Source: Rhinopomastus cyanomelas
Taxonomy: Eukaryota > Chordata > Aves > Bucerotiformes > Rhinopomastidae
Length of the DNA: 64,000 bases
Assembly (NCBI GenBank): GCA_013400115.1
Contig: VXBP01003540.1
Span: 61,095-125,094 of the forward strand
Direction of reading: 5' to 3'
Of this stretch, positions 24,501 to 39,500 are shown piece after piece (position 1 is the stretch's first letter; every line of letters starts with the position of its first letter). The translations under genes were made by a program, and so were the position numbers. The notes under the pieces are model-generated. The model saw only the letters and a program-made list of their open reading frames with translations, was not told the DNA's origin and made no database searches.

Positions 24501-27500
24501 TCGAGACCAGACAGCACAGCCTCTTGAGCTAATGTTTTACTTTGGCTCTCTGAGAATCTTCAAAAAAATTAATTTGGATAAAACATTTTAATAGCCAGAT
24601 TATCAGAAAGCTCTGAAGATTTTTGGTTAAGAGTATTTAAAAAAGAAAGCATAGAAAGTCCCAGGAACATTGAGAATGAAGAGTGTTTGTGTGTGTTGCT
24701 AGATCATCTAGTGGAAAGCACGTAATAAGCATCAATCTCAAACGTAATACGTAGGTATGAAGTAAAGAAAATCCTCCACGTATTTAATAATCCGTGTAAC
24801 GTATTTATTGCCTTCTGCAATGTACGAATTTCTCTGCCAGCAATGACATCAGTCATGCATTAACTGAACGCTTGTAGTTAATTTCAGTGTGTAAGTCAGC
24901 TCTTTTGGCCTGGTGATATTTAAATTGTCTTCCAGGCAATGCTGATGTTGACAGCTGTGCTACAACATTCTGGTATTTCACTGAAATTATTCAACTGCGC
25001 AGGAATATTGAGCAGAAGTCAGGAGGGTAAAAGTTTTCGGTTTGCTGGAAACTTTACTGTTATTTTTGGCCGTCACTGTAATGTGGTGTGAGTGCTTAAA
25101 CCCTTCATTCCTCCACACAAGCCATCACTTACGAGTAGAAGGAAGTTGTCCAGCCATGTGTAAATGTCAAGTGAGTTGATAGATCCAAGCCAAGGCTCTT
25201 GGTGCACCTGGTGCACAGCTGTGATCTCAATGTCTGTCACTGCAGGATGGGACATTGCAAAGGGTACGCTGATCCACTGTAACCAAAGAGCAACACTTTG
25301 TTGAGGTCTAAAGAAGGCATCTACCTCTGCGAAATGTCAATATCAACACTGATCTGTCCTTCTTCCTCTTGCGTGCTACAGATCAGGTGTCAAGCTGCTG
25401 TGCAGAAAAGCCAGGCTATGTGCTGGTGGAACATTTCTGAAAGCCAGAGAGCTTGGCAACGAGTACCTTACCTCTGTCCTGAAAAGGGCGAGTATGAGCA
25501 GAGCATTAGTAAGTGGAAATGTAAAAATCAAGAGGAAAAACATTCATACATCCTCGTTTTGTTTTCTGTAAGCTCCATATATATTCTTTTCACCCTTCCT
25601 AGACCACATTGTAGGTGACCGTAAACATACAAACTTGCGTGCAATGGCCTCAAGATTTGCCAGCTGACAGGTATGAGACATCGCAAACTCACGTGAAAGG
25701 CTAGCGATATATTTTTGATTCAACACAAAGCTATTCAGTGACAAGAAAAGGGAGCTGTTGGTAAAACAGCAGCGCAGCACTTTTCTGCCTTCAGGGTGAC
25801 TTCAGTCTAGGATCTTGACAATTTTCAGTCTCTGTTTTTGATCTAGGCCTAAAGAATCAATTGAGAAATGTCTCCCAGAGACAGTTCATGCTGGAAGGTT
25901 TGGTTCCTTCACCAAATGACTTTGTGCATTTACTTGCCAACCCATTTGTCAAAGTGTTACTAACTTTCTACGGTGGGGAAACCCAGCCTGAAAACCAGGC
26001 TTTATGCTCTATGGAATAGACCACGACAAGCACAGCATCCTTAAGGATCCAGTGATACCATAACCCACTGCAATCTGACCAGTCAAGTTGAAGTGTGTAG
26101 GGTTACAGGATCAAGAAGGTGTGAAATCAAACACCTTCCCTGACTGCTGCACAATTACTGCAACAACATGTGAACATGTTTTTCAGCACGGTGTGTTACT
26201 TAGACTGCTTTTCATCCTGTTCTCAGTTACATGTTAGACTTCACAAATACAGGCAGTCAGGCAAAAGATCTATTCCCTTCTCATCGTCTCCATGGACATT
26301 CCTGGGAAAGATCACTGGACTGTTACAACTGTCTCCATGGTATTTTGAGGGTAAATTTCTAAAAGTGCATCTGCAGCCTGCGTGCCACAGCCCAGGGTTT
26401 AATCAGTAGTGTACTGGAAATGCATTCTCACAGAATCACTGGTGGCGACTGGTCGCAGGTAGTATTCCCCAGGGCTCAGTATTTGGGCCACTCCTGTTTA
26501 ACATTTAATCCATGATTTGGAAGAGGGGATTGAGCATGTCCTCAGTAAGTTTGCAGATGACACCAAGTTGGGTGGGTGTGTTGATCTTCTTGAGGGTAGA
26601 GAAACCCTACAGAGAGATCTGGAAAGGCAGATTCAGGCCAGTTATATGAGTTTTAACAAGGACAAATGCTGAGTCCTGTGCTTGGGTCACAACAACCCAG
26701 TGCAATGCTAAAGGCTTAGGAAAAAGGGACTGGAAAACTGCTCAACAGAAAAAGACCTGGGGGTATTAATTGATGTCATTTGCTAAATATGGGCCAGCAA
26801 TGTGTTCAGGTGGACAAGAATGTCAATAGCATCCAGGTTTGTATCAGCAATCCAAACCAGGAAACACAGAAATACAAATCAGAAATACAGTGTGGCCAGC
26901 TGGAGAAGGAAAGTGATTGTCCCTTTGTACTTGGCACTGGTGAGACTATACCTTAAGCACTGTGCTCAGCTCTGGGCACTTCAAAGCAAGAAAGACACTA
27001 ATGTGCTGGAACTTGTTCACAGAAGGACAACAAATGTAGTGAAGGGTCTAGAGAATAAGCCTTGTGAGAAGCAGCTGAGAGAGCTCGGGTTGTTTAAACT
27101 GAAGACCAGAAGTCTGAGGAGAGGCCTAATTGGTGTCTACAACTATCCAAAAGGAGGTTGTAGAGAGAAGGGTGTTGGTCTTGTCTCCCAAGTAACAAGA
27201 GAAAATAGTCTGACATTGGACCAGGGCATGTATAGGTTAGACATCATTAAAAGCATCCTTGGTGAAAAGGTTCCAAATCATTGGAACAGGCTGCTAGGGA
27301 TGTGGTTAAATCATCATCCCTGGGTGTGTTTAAAAGTCGTGTAGATATGGAGCCTATCCTTTTCTAATCCATTCCAGTTCCAGACAGCAACCTAGCTCTT
27401 TGTGATCTTAAGGACTACCTCTATATTAGTAAACAAAACAAGCCAAGGCGCTCCCTGCGGCATAGCGATTAATTCACACGTCATGCTTAACATCCATGCA

Positions 27501-30500
27501 TCTAGACTATTTTCCTTTCCAAAAAGGCCAGCTCTGAACTCCTCCTGAGGATTATCTGGAAAAGCTAGTCTGAGTACAGCGTTGGGAATGTGCTAACGAT
27601 TGAGTGTTACAGATGATCCTACTTTTTCACCGTGGCACAGTTTAAGTTGTTTAATATAGAAATAGACCAAAGGTTTTCATTGGGGTATTTCTAATGGGAG
27701 TAGAAAAGTCACCGTTTTATATGAAGGGCAAATAAAACCAAAGCTCATAGAGGTGAAGCAGAAAAAGGTTTTTAGGAACTGAAGCTTAGGGGTAGAAGTA
27801 GCAGACAGCTAGAAGGACCTGGACATCCATATGGGGGTAAAGAGTTTAGAACAGCTGAGACAAAGAGTCAGTAATTAGTGGGGATACAGTGCAGGATAAG
27901 GGACTCACTGAGCAAGATAAAAACCTAATAATTGCTGAAAGACACTAACTGAGATTGTAAGGACAAAACTAGAGAAGTACATGGAGAGGCTGTGGTTGAG
28001 ATAATGAAAGACTGAGGAAGAATCTGTGGCTGGAATAAGGATCCAGGATAGGGAACAGAATTGATTACAACAGGCATATCCTCTTGGACATGGAACAGAA
28101 GGGGAACAGACATTAGAGGAGGGAGGAGTAAAGCTCTGTGCCAGTGGAAATTCAAATTACTCCAGAGTCTGGAGAGGAAGCTGGAATAGCTGAGCCTGTG
28201 ACATCTACTGTGAAATTGTTCCATCTCATCTGAAGTACTTCACCTAGAGAACTTAGATGCTGTCTAAGACTTCCAGACCCACTGATGACTCTTGAGGTTA
28301 TTAATATGGTTAGTTCTACATTACATTATTTCTGGTATTTTGAATGGGAAATTACATAAAGAACCAAACCTGAATTAAAATAACACCTAAAGCTACAGAT
28401 CCAACAGTTTAGAAGAGTGCTATGCAACTTTCATTTGCTTTCCCCTGCCTGTCAGGTTCATGCTCTCATTAATAGAGGTTTTTATTCTGCATTAAGAATG
28501 CTCGCATGGTTTTCTTCCTACAAGATAACGGGGTTTAGCAGTGCATGAGTTATTCTCATTGGAAAAGTATTTCTGCATTTTGATTTATCTACAGTTTTGG
28601 GAATTTCTGTAATGCAGACTGTCTGTAGAAACTGAATGGTTCACAAGTATTAATAAATGTTAGGGAAGGAGGAGACATTATTTTCCCCACTGTGCAAGTG
28701 AAGAGGTATGTGAGAAGAAGATCTGGAATAACTTCTCTCTTGAGGTGGCCAGCTGGAACTTGTACTTACTTTTTCACATTATTTAGCACCATTCCCATGA
28801 AGTCACTTACAAAGGGGAATGCTTAGCACTTCTGCGAATAAGGCCATAGATTTCACAGTAGGATGCCTCAGAATGAGATCACACACAGGGCTGGTTAGTG
28901 ACCACCTGTGTAAGCACTGGCTCTAGTAATTTCCCTAAAGCCGCACAAGAACTCTGGTGAAAGTAGAGAAACTACTCTTCATCCCCAAGTGCCATTTGGT
29001 TCCTTCACCCTGAGCCATTCCATGTCTTTCAGCACATCTCAGCTCTCTGCACACTTGTGACCATTTGTTACTGCCTCTAGCAAAAAACCCCCCAGCAGCT
29101 GCTTTGATTGCAGCCCTGTGAGCTGAGCCCTGTTGCGGGGTATGGCTTAAAGGGCAGACACTGAAAGAATGGGCTCCCCACCAGCACATGGTTAAGAGCT
29201 GAAGAGAGGATATTCATACCATCCTATTCAAAGAGCAAGGTCATCTGGTGAAGCTTCCTATGACCTGCAAGGGTGGTAGAGGGAGATGAGGAGGAAAAAA
29301 CAAGGTGATTTAGAGCAGGAGGTTAACTAAATTGTGTGAGCAGGTGACAGCTACAGGAAAGAGAAACAGGGCAGCATCTGCTCAGCAGGTCCAATGCTAG
29401 TGTCTCTGGGATGCCTCACTGACTGCTTTCCTACATCTAATACCTCCTTCTAGTGCTTGTGCCACAGTCCTATGGACAGATAGGAAAGGAGTCAGCACCA
29501 AGCCTATTCCAAGTGAGATGTATATTGAGTAGGAAAATTGCAAGAGTGTTGGCACTGTCAGACTGGTTGAAAAAAAGCCAAAGAATTTGGCATCTCAGTC
29601 AGAACTATTGTGAAAGCACGAGCTGTATGTTGATGTAAACACAGATTCTTTAAAGTCAGGGGTCTGTGAGTGGAGATATTCCTTCTCCATGCTTTCAGTG
29701 AAGACACTTCTGAAGCAATGCCAGGCAATACATCTCAGCAGTCATCACAATGCCTAGGTTAAAATCCTTAAGAAAGGAGAAAACTTACCAGTCCTAGGAA
29801 GATGCAGAAGAGCTGAACTACATCGGTGTAGGCCACAGAGTAAAGCCCACCCACAAGGGTGTACACAGTTGCAATCAGGGCAGAAATAATGACTGAAATA
29901 TTGACATTAATGTCAACGATCACACTTATAGTGGCACCTATAGGAAAAACAAAGCAGTGTGTGTTAGCCTGTGTTAGGCACAGGATGGCTGATGAGAAGA
30001 TTCACCTTTGTTAGGTTGCATATATTGCTGCTGGTCTCATACTTGGCAATAGCATGAAGATACCTCCCCTCCATCTTCTGCACACCCCTTCTGCACCTTT
30101 GAAGGGAGTGAGAAAAGAGAAGGTTCCTGTTGGTCTAAGATTAGTATTTGTCATTTTGCAGGTTCTTATGACATGGAGAAGGGTCCCAACAGCCTTTCAC
30201 TCAATTGCTCAAGCTCTGGAAGGACCAAATTCTGTTGTTCTGTTTGGAGAAAAGCACCTGAGGCCTCCCTGGGTGAGGAAGCTGCAGCTGTATCATTGCA
30301 GTAAAGGTTATGCCTAGGGGAGGTCTCCTGCAACACATCAGTCCCTTTGGTACCTCACTTATGCTCTAACTAGCCATGGAATGGTGAAGGAGCATCAGCT
30401 GTAGGGACACTTGTCTACTGATCCAGCTAGAATGCCATATAATTCTTACGTGAAACAAAAGTTACTTTCTTTGCAAACTGGTGAATCAATCCTCCATTGT

Positions 30501-33500
30501 CAACCTATAAACCAATAACTTTTCCAAGCATCACTAAGCATATTTCTTTTGTGTGAAACAAACCACAACCTTGAGCAGACCAGTCGCTCTGCACAAAACG
30601 TGTCACAGAACCAGAGTCTCTGCAACTAGAGGTTGTCTAGACTAAGTCCCCACTAAAGCTGTGTCAACAGGATTTGGTTGCTCAGATTCAGTAATCTCTT
30701 GAATATAATATTTTGGACACAAGAATCGAGTGTCCAAAACTTCTTTGGGCAACATATTTTGGTGTTTGACATCACTCACTGTAAGAAAACAAGTATTTCT
30801 TAAAGTTTAAATAGATTATCCTCTAGTTCTGCCTGTGCCCATTGTCTCTTGTCGTGTCACTGGGCAGCACAGAAATTAGCCTGGATCTGTCTTTATTCAG
30901 TTCTCCCCACAGCTAAATCAGGTATTTATGCACAGGGTTAAGGTCCCCTGAGCCTTCTCTTCTCCAAGTTGAACAGTCGCAGTACTCTCAGCCTCTCCTT
31001 ATATGGCAGATACCCCAGTTCCCTAATTATTGTTGAATCTCTTCTGTGGGCTCTCCAGCGTGTCCATGGCTTTTGTATACAGGAACACTGGATCTAGCAC
31101 TCCAAATGTGTCCCACCGGTGCTGAAGCAGGATGCCCTTCTTCACGCTGATGGCAATGGTAAGTATTAATTTTCTCCAAGCTAGCCAAAGGCACACTGGA
31201 TTCCATCGGCCGGGTCGTGTAATGGAGATGTCACCTAATACAGGACTCAGTACTGGCACCTGGGTTACACAGCTGGTGACTGGCAATCCAGCGGCTTCTA
31301 TGCTGCTAGTCTCAGCTCTCTATGTTCATTCAGTTTTCAATCACTTTCACAATTCACTTATCCAGTATAGTCTTAATCTGTTTGTCTATGATGACATTAT
31401 GGGAGTAGGAGTAAAAAACGTTTCTGAAATCCACAGCGTGCACTGTTCTCCCTTAGTGGACCAAGCCCGTCAGCTCGTCATGAAAGATGTCAGGTTAGTC
31501 AGGAAGTATTTCTTCTCCACAATCCATGGCAACTCTTCCTAATCCCCTTCTTGACCTTTATTTATTTGGAAGTATTTGCCAGGAGTATTTGTCCCATCAC
31601 TTTCGCGGGGACTAAGATGAGGCTGACTAGTCTTTAGTCCCTAGCATCCTTCTTCTTGTCCTTGTTGAAAATAGGAGTGACATTTGTTTTCACTGAGTGT
31701 TCAGGAACATTCCTAATCACTACAGTCCTCAGAAAACTACTGAGAGTGCTCTTGCAATGCTGTCAGCCAACTCTCACAGCACTCATGGGATGCACCCTGT
31801 AAGCAACTCTGCTGTTGTGTTTGTCCAGTCTGTTTGTGTCTTAACCTGATCCTCCTCCAGCAATGGAGAAGGCAATCAGTTTCTTGGCATTTTCCATGTA
31901 CTTTGCCACCAGGTCCCCTGTTTCATTCAACAGCAGCCCACATTTTCTCTAGTTTATGTACTTGTAGAAGTCTTCCTTGCTGCTCTTCATGGGCAGACTC
32001 AAATTCAGGTGGACTTTAGCTTTTCTAAACCCATCTCTGCATTTTTGGACAGTGTCTCTGTGTTCCTTACAGATGACCTGTCCCTGCATCCACTTCTTGA
32101 ATTGCTTCCTTTTATGTCTCAGTCAAGTCAGGAGCTCCTCTCTGCATCCATGCAGATCAGACAACTTTGCTTGTTTCCCTGCTTGTCAAGGTGAGCTGTT
32201 CTTGAGATTGGATGAGGTGATGCCTGAATATCAACCAGCTCTTCCAGAGTCCTCTCCAAGTGTGTCTCCCATAAGAATCTTCCAACAGGTCCCTGGAGAT
32301 GCTAAACCGTACTCTTGTAAGTCCATTCAGTCCTGAATTTTGCCTTGTTCCCTCCCCTCAGGACCATGATGAACATGAACCTCTACCGACTCATGAACAC
32401 ATAAGTCAAGTCTGCCACTGAACTTCACATTCCTAACAAGTTCTTCCTTGTTGGTAAATAGTAGATTTAACAGAGCACCTCTTTTCATCAGCTCCCTGAT
32501 ACCTGCTTCAGGAAGATTTTGCCAGTGCATTAAAGAAACCCCCTGGATTGATTGTGCCCTCTGCACTGCCCTTCCAGCAGCCACTAGCATGGTTACACAT
32601 TTCTCATAGATATATTTGCAATATCAAGAGACTACAGAGTTTTAAATTTGTGTTTAAAAAAAATTCCTCTGCATTTCTTTAAATGAAACATGTTGTGATG
32701 ATTTCTAGTCCTTGTAAGTACTGTAAATGGATGAACTTGACTGAACTGTAGGTGGAAAAGTCCTGGCAGTAAAACACATGATGTGTGGTACACAAGAGCC
32801 TGTGGGAGCTGCCAGGGAGTTTTTTTGTTGTATATTAGGCCTTCAAAGTTAATATGCTTAAGAATTGCAAGCTCAGTTCTCTTTCACAAGCTGTAAGCCT
32901 CATCTTTCACTGGTATAACCGCCCTAAGCAAGAAGTAATGAGGAAGATCAATAAGTGAATTACACTGGGATGAAATAGTCGTCAGTGAGGGAAGGTGTGA
33001 ACACAGGGAGGTGTCACATAGGTGACTATTCGCCAAACAGTTAAAATCAAACCCCTCGATGATGTTGCTGGTCATTGACAGTATTTAGCTGTCAGCTGTT
33101 AATACAAACCTATAAACCACTTGCTTTGAATTATTGCAGAGTAGCTTGTCCTCAATCAGAAAGAAAGTACATTCCAAATACTCAAGTTACTTGGCTCTTA
33201 TTACCCAGCATGTAGTTTGTTCTTAGGCATTTAAGCATTTTGTGATAAAATTGTTGTAAACAAGCTCCCCATTGCTTTGCAGTTCATCAGAGCACAGTTG
33301 GAGGTTCCTTCAGAGTTTATTCTCTATTTAAAATAGCTTGTGTTAGAAAGCATTACCACATGCATGTGCACTAGGAGTACGATTAGCTGGTGAGAGCTGG
33401 TGCATCAACTTAAGTGCTTTCTCAGTTCTTGAAGATATTGCTAAATTCAGGCCTGAAATATAATTAAAACCCTGGAAATGGATTTTTTTCCAGCTCAATG

Positions 33501-36500
33501 AATGGTTGTGTGATTTTCTATGGAGTCACAGTTCCACTAATTCTCTGAATCCTTTTTCGAACCCTAAGCATTTTCCTCATTTGGTGAGCAGAATAATACT
33601 TCAATTTATTGAGCAACATCTGGTTTACTTCTATTATTTGTGCTATGGAAAGCTCTGTGTGTATAGCTCTCCTGTACACAAAGGATTATTTTGTTTAGAG
33701 GCTTTGGAAATAATGCTTCATGTCTTTAGGGAAATTTTCACTAGCTTCTGTCACCTCAGTGGTGCCAAAGAGAAGCTGGACCGGCCTTGACGTAGAAAGC
33801 ACACTTGCAATCACTCATCTCACCCTTACAGTTCAACAAATTTTATTGCCACGTCTTTTAGCGCTTTTTCAAATCCAAGAACTTAAAGGTAGATAAAAAT
33901 GAGCAGATACCTTTCCATTACCAAAACAGTTATCGGGGTGACATGATTAGGTTTAGTTACTAGCTAGCATGAGTCTGAGACTGTCACACTCTGAATCATT
34001 CGGCTAGAGCAGGTAGCATTGGAAGCCAAAATTGTGATGCAATTCTGATTTTCTCAATCCTTCTCACCTGCGCTCAATTAATACTTATACAGCTTATCCC
34101 TTACCTAAGGCAGAGAAGATGGCAGCAGCCCAAAACATTTCTCCCATTAAAGCTGGAATAAACAGTAGTCCTCCCATCCTTTTCCCATAAAGCTGCTGGA
34201 AAGGGTCTAGCATCGTCACATAGCCTTTGGATCGCATGGGTTTTGCAAAAAAAAGGCCACCTGTAAAGAAAAGTAGGATAAGACAGCAGCTGCAGTGGAG
34301 AAATGCATTGTCACTAAAGGACAAAACGCCGACTGTCAGCTAGGGCTACAAAGATATAGGTGCTACCCTTTGCTGTTTTAGCTTTAAAGAAACAAATACA
34401 CTTAAAATACCCTCTATGAGCGATCACCTTCCATGTATCTACAGTTACATAAACACATCCACACCAATAATGGTTTGATCATGAAACATGTTTGCCTTAT
34501 TTTTATTGGCTTGATTTACTTAATCTGCCACTGTGGACGCTGCCAATTTTGTGTAATCTGTGTAATTTGTGTGATTTGAGAGGAATGCTTTTCTAACTAA
34601 TTCTGTTAATTCTTAGAGCAGAATCCAGCTTGAATTTCCACATTGTCTTTCTCAAAAAGAATAACTTCTGGGTAAGAAGTACGAGTTCACATGTAGTGTA
34701 GAGCACACAGAGCACATCTAGTTCTTCCATGAGGGTTTAGATTTATTAGGTGTACTTAAATCAACTTTACTACACCTGCAGGCGAGATCAGATGCCTTCT
34801 GGGTGCTGCAGGTGTCAGGCTCCCTGAACGTTTGTCACACATTTATTTTGCTTCCACTTGTTCGGGAATCCTGATGCATTCCAGTTCTGCCCTGCCTGGC
34901 TTGCATGTGGCCTGGCTATTGCCACAAACGTGCAGAGGCCTCACCTTTCTAATGCACATCCTCAAATAATTTCTGGCTGGGGAAAAAGAATTGAAGTATC
35001 TCAGGAAAAATGAAGAAGCCCTTGTATGGAAAGCTCTGCGATTGAGGTTTTCATATGACTACAGTTAAGAAGACTTCCACCACCATAAAAATTGCTGAAA
35101 TGTAATATTACAATAGATAACAAAAATTCCCCCAAAGCCAGTCCATTCCAAATAAAACCTGCTGTGCAGTAGATCCTTAGGTTCTTCATCACAATATATG
35201 TAATGTATTCCTTCTATTGTACAGAAGATTTTCCACCTTCCCGTGTATCGCCTTTCATCACTAATATTTCTTCATTTCATTAACTTCCCTGAACAAAAAG
35301 TAGTGGCCTAGCCCTCAAAATGTGTTTATAGTCTTTGTGGTAACACTGTCTTTAGCTAGGTTGTCTGAATGCAAATGCTAGTGTGAGCATCCTTTTACTC
35401 TTCCTGGATTGGTCATGGATCCTGTTCCTCGTGCTCTTTTTTTCATTCCAAAAACCAGAAGAATAAAAGAGTCACTGGTATCACAGTCTGTCATGACATC
35501 CTGGTGTCTATCGAAGAAAACTGGCGATATTCTGCTAAAACGAAATGTCTTGATAAAATAGGAGAAGTGGTATGCAGCATAACATTGAACCAACAGGGAG
35601 ATTGTATCCATCTGAATTCTTTACAGCCTGAAGATGTAGTATTTCTTCCAGCCTGATATTTATAATTTTGGCTATTTTTATAAAAGATGGATAAACAACA
35701 TCTCCCCACAAACCTGAGTGTACAGATCATAGCACAGAAATGCTCTTCTCTCTGTGATCTGCAGAGATAGATGGTCTTTATTAGGGGGGAGAGGCTAACT
35801 CAGCCGTTCTGGGCTATTATTAATTTGTGTCAGATATACAGAGATTAAGAGCCTAGAAGATGCTTGTGGCTACAATCCTAGCAACTGCTTAATGGCATCA
35901 GTGGTTAATGACCCTCAGGACCTCACAATTACATCAACTGATCTCCAGGCAGACATCTACAGTTGTTGTTTTTCTTACAGGCAGTGGACCTGTTCACAGT
36001 GATGGGAACTGCTACTGGAACTGGAGCTGTCAGACAGGAGTATCTGTGATGGGGAGGGTTTCTGCCATGGAAGAGAGAACAACCAGGACAGGCCCATAAG
36101 AAACATTTCCAAGGGAAAATCAGTTGTATAGGAAGAAATAAAAAGAGGTGAGATCTAGATAAACAGCCAAAGGAAAGAAAGGGCCAGACTAGGTGGGGGG
36201 CTCCTGAGAAAAGACTCACAATAGACTGAAAGGTCAAGGATTAATAGGAAAACTAATGCTCCAGTCACATTAGTGAAATACGAAGAACACGGGATCTTTT
36301 TTAATAACAGCATTCTTTTGAAACTGTTGCATCATCAGTCGCCTTAGGGATATGATTTGTTCACAAAGTGAGAGGATGTTATTGAAGACTTCGTGGTGCA
36401 TTCAGCTTGGCTTAAAAGGCAATCCTACTGCTGTGAGTGGCTCCACATTGTCGATACATGGTGAAGATTTTTTTAATTGCTATTATTTTTAAGAAAATCA

Positions 36501-39500
36501 AGGAAGTTCTGAGACTATATTCCAGGAATTAGAGGCCACAGAATGCAAATGATAATGCTGCTTGTATTCTACATTCTGACCCTTCCTATAGTGCAAGTAT
36601 TTGCATTTTGACATGACAGTTTGAGTTTTATATCACATTTCAGAGGATTATTGTCCCAATTTTAAGAAAATAGACCTGTTCTACTGCAAGTTACCTTTAC
36701 AAAATTAAACAAGCTGCTTAGATGCTTGGTGAAGATTTGTAGGATACAAGAAGTTTCCTCAGCTGGAAGGATGCTTACCACTCTTGAATTCCATGATTTC
36801 TACATGTCCCCATACTATTGTGTTCCAAATCATAAAGACACTTAAAGAAAACATGAATGTATAGATCTTAGTCTTTTTATTTTTTAAAAAAATCCCACAA
36901 CAAAACATTTCTTACTGTTGTAATAATCAAACAGGTCCTGTTAAGGCATTCAGGAGCCTTAGAATATCAGACTATTTACAGACATTTTCTGGTTTTGGTT
37001 TTAATCACCAATCCTATCAGCAAAAGGGATCCAGATTACCTTTCATGAGTCCCTAGGTGTTTAATTTGAAATGACAGACATATCACCAGAACTGTTTAAA
37101 GTGAGAGACTACTAGCTTTTGTGCTTACCTAACATCAGACTAAGGGAGTATCCAATAGGTGCCTGAGCCCAAGCTAGACCATAGCCTGGGACGTACACAG
37201 CTTCTGCTGTCCCATTGATGTATCCTCCTCCAACCCACGTGGCTGGAAAAGAAGAGATGGCAAAGTCTTCAAGATGCACAGAGAAAGGAAACCTGCTATA
37301 TAAACCTGTTATAAAACATAGTCCAAACTGAAAGATCTTGCAACCTAAAATAATAAACTTTAGGTCTTCCTGTTTGCAGACTCTGTGAAAGCAGTTATTA
37401 TCTCTAATATATGATGAGTAGGTTTTATGAATCTGTGTCTGTGGTTTGCACAAGGGCGGGCAGGCAGAGCATTGCAGGTAACTACGTTTTTGCAGTGCCG
37501 TTTTGGTTTGCCTCAGAAGCCTTTGCTTTCTCTACCACTCGGGTTTTCTGTGTAAAACTCACAGCTGTAAAACATTTGTTTTCCTTAAGCATTCTTTAGA
37601 ATGTTCTCAGCATCTCCCACCATAGAAGCAAACTTGATTTCGTGTTTAAGAAAAACAACTCAAAATAAACAGAAATGAAAACATTTAAAATTCCTAAGCA
37701 AATTTCATGAAAATTCAAATGACCATTTTTTTCCTGCAAAACTGGGATATCTCTCAAATACTACTGCTGGATATTTTTAAAAAATTGATGCTAAATTCCA
37801 CCATGGTTTTTTAAAGATCTTATTTTTAAAGATCTTTGTCAATTAGCTGATCAGAATGGTCCCTCCTTTCAGCATTTTGAGGTACAGAGCACTGGAACAG
37901 GCTGCCCAGGGGGGTTGTGGAGTCTCCTTCACTGGAGACATTTAAGACCCACCTGGATGTGTTCCTGTGTGACTTGGTCTAGGTGATCCTGCTGTGGCAG
38001 GGGAATTGGACTAGATGATCTTTCAAGGTCCCTTCCAATTGCTAATGATTCTATGATTGCTAGAAATAATATAAAGGTGTTTTATGAGAGAGGGGAATGC
38101 AGAGAAAGTCTGTAACAAAAGAATTGACCCAAGAAGCCCTGTTATTGGTACACTTTTGAGTATTGAGATCTGTTGTTCTAGAGAGACAATATGGGACCAT
38201 ATGGAGAAGACTGATGAACGTCCATCCTTAATGATCATTGATGAGAAGAGCAGAGATACAGAATTAACATAAAAATGTATCAGACATTTGGGATTTTCTG
38301 CCTCTTGACAGTCTGAATTAAGGTAGGTGGGAACATGGTACTTTAGTTACCAGAGTTCTAGAGTCACAGAATCATAGAATGGTTTGAGTTGGAAAGGATC
38401 TTAAGGATCATCTAGTACCGACCCCCGTGTCATGGGCATGGACATCTCCCACTAGACCAGGTTGCTCAAAGTTCTATTCAACATGTCCTTGAGTAATTCT
38501 AAGCGGGGGACATCCACAACTCCTTTGGGCAACTTCTTCCTGTGTCTCACCACCCCCAAGGTAAAGAATTTCTTCCAAATATCTAATCCAAATCTTTCCT
38601 CTTTCAGTTTAAAAATGTTATGTCTAGTACTAACACTATACTCCCTTGTATAGAATCCCTCTTAATCATTCGTGTAGATCCCCTTTAGGCAGTGGAAGAT
38701 AACTCTAAGGTCTCCCTTCAGTTTTGTCCTTTCCTGAATGAAAGATCTCACCTTCTTCAGCTTGTCCTCATAGAGGTGCTCCAGCCTTCCAATAAACTTT
38801 GTGGACATCCTCCTTCTTATGCTGAGGGTGCCAGAACTGAATACAGTATACCAGATTGTGTCTCGGGACAGCAGTGTAGAGGCAGAGAGTTACCCTTGGC
38901 TATACTTGTCTTGAAGCAGCCCAGGATGTGATTTGCTTTCTGGACTTCAAGCGCCCATTGCCAGCTGATGTTCAGTATTTCGTTCACTAGTAATCTCAGC
39001 TCCTCCTCTGCTGCTGATGAACACTTCCATGAAGATGCTTTTCTTCTCGGGCACAACTTGAGGCCATTTCCTGTTGTTCTATTACTTGTGAGAAGAGACC
39101 AACACCACCATTTCTCTACAACCTCCTTTTAGGTAGTTGTAGACACCAATAAGGTCTCCTCTCAGATCTCTGGTCTTCAGGCTAAATAGCTTCAGCTCCC
39201 TCAGCTGCTCCTCATAAGGCTTGTTCTCCAGATCCTTCACCAGCCTTGTTGCCCTTCTTTGAACCTACTCCAGCACCTCAGTGTCTTTCTTGTTTTGAGG
39301 TGCCCAAAGCTGAACACAGTGCTCACGTTGTGCCTCACCAGTGCCAGGTACAGGGGGACAATCACTTTCCTTCTCCAGCTGGCTACACTGTTTCTGGTAC
39401 AAACCAGGATATCATTGACATTCTTGTCTACCTGAGCACACTGCTGGCTCATATTTACCTGATGATCAGTCAATATCCACAGGTCTCATTCTGTCAAGCA

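Noticed and set aside
31118..31126. GGTGCTGAA, an RE1 left half-site on the minus strand
   Set aside because: It sits within CR1, and the following right half is incomplete and wrongly spaced, so it comes from the repeat consensus.
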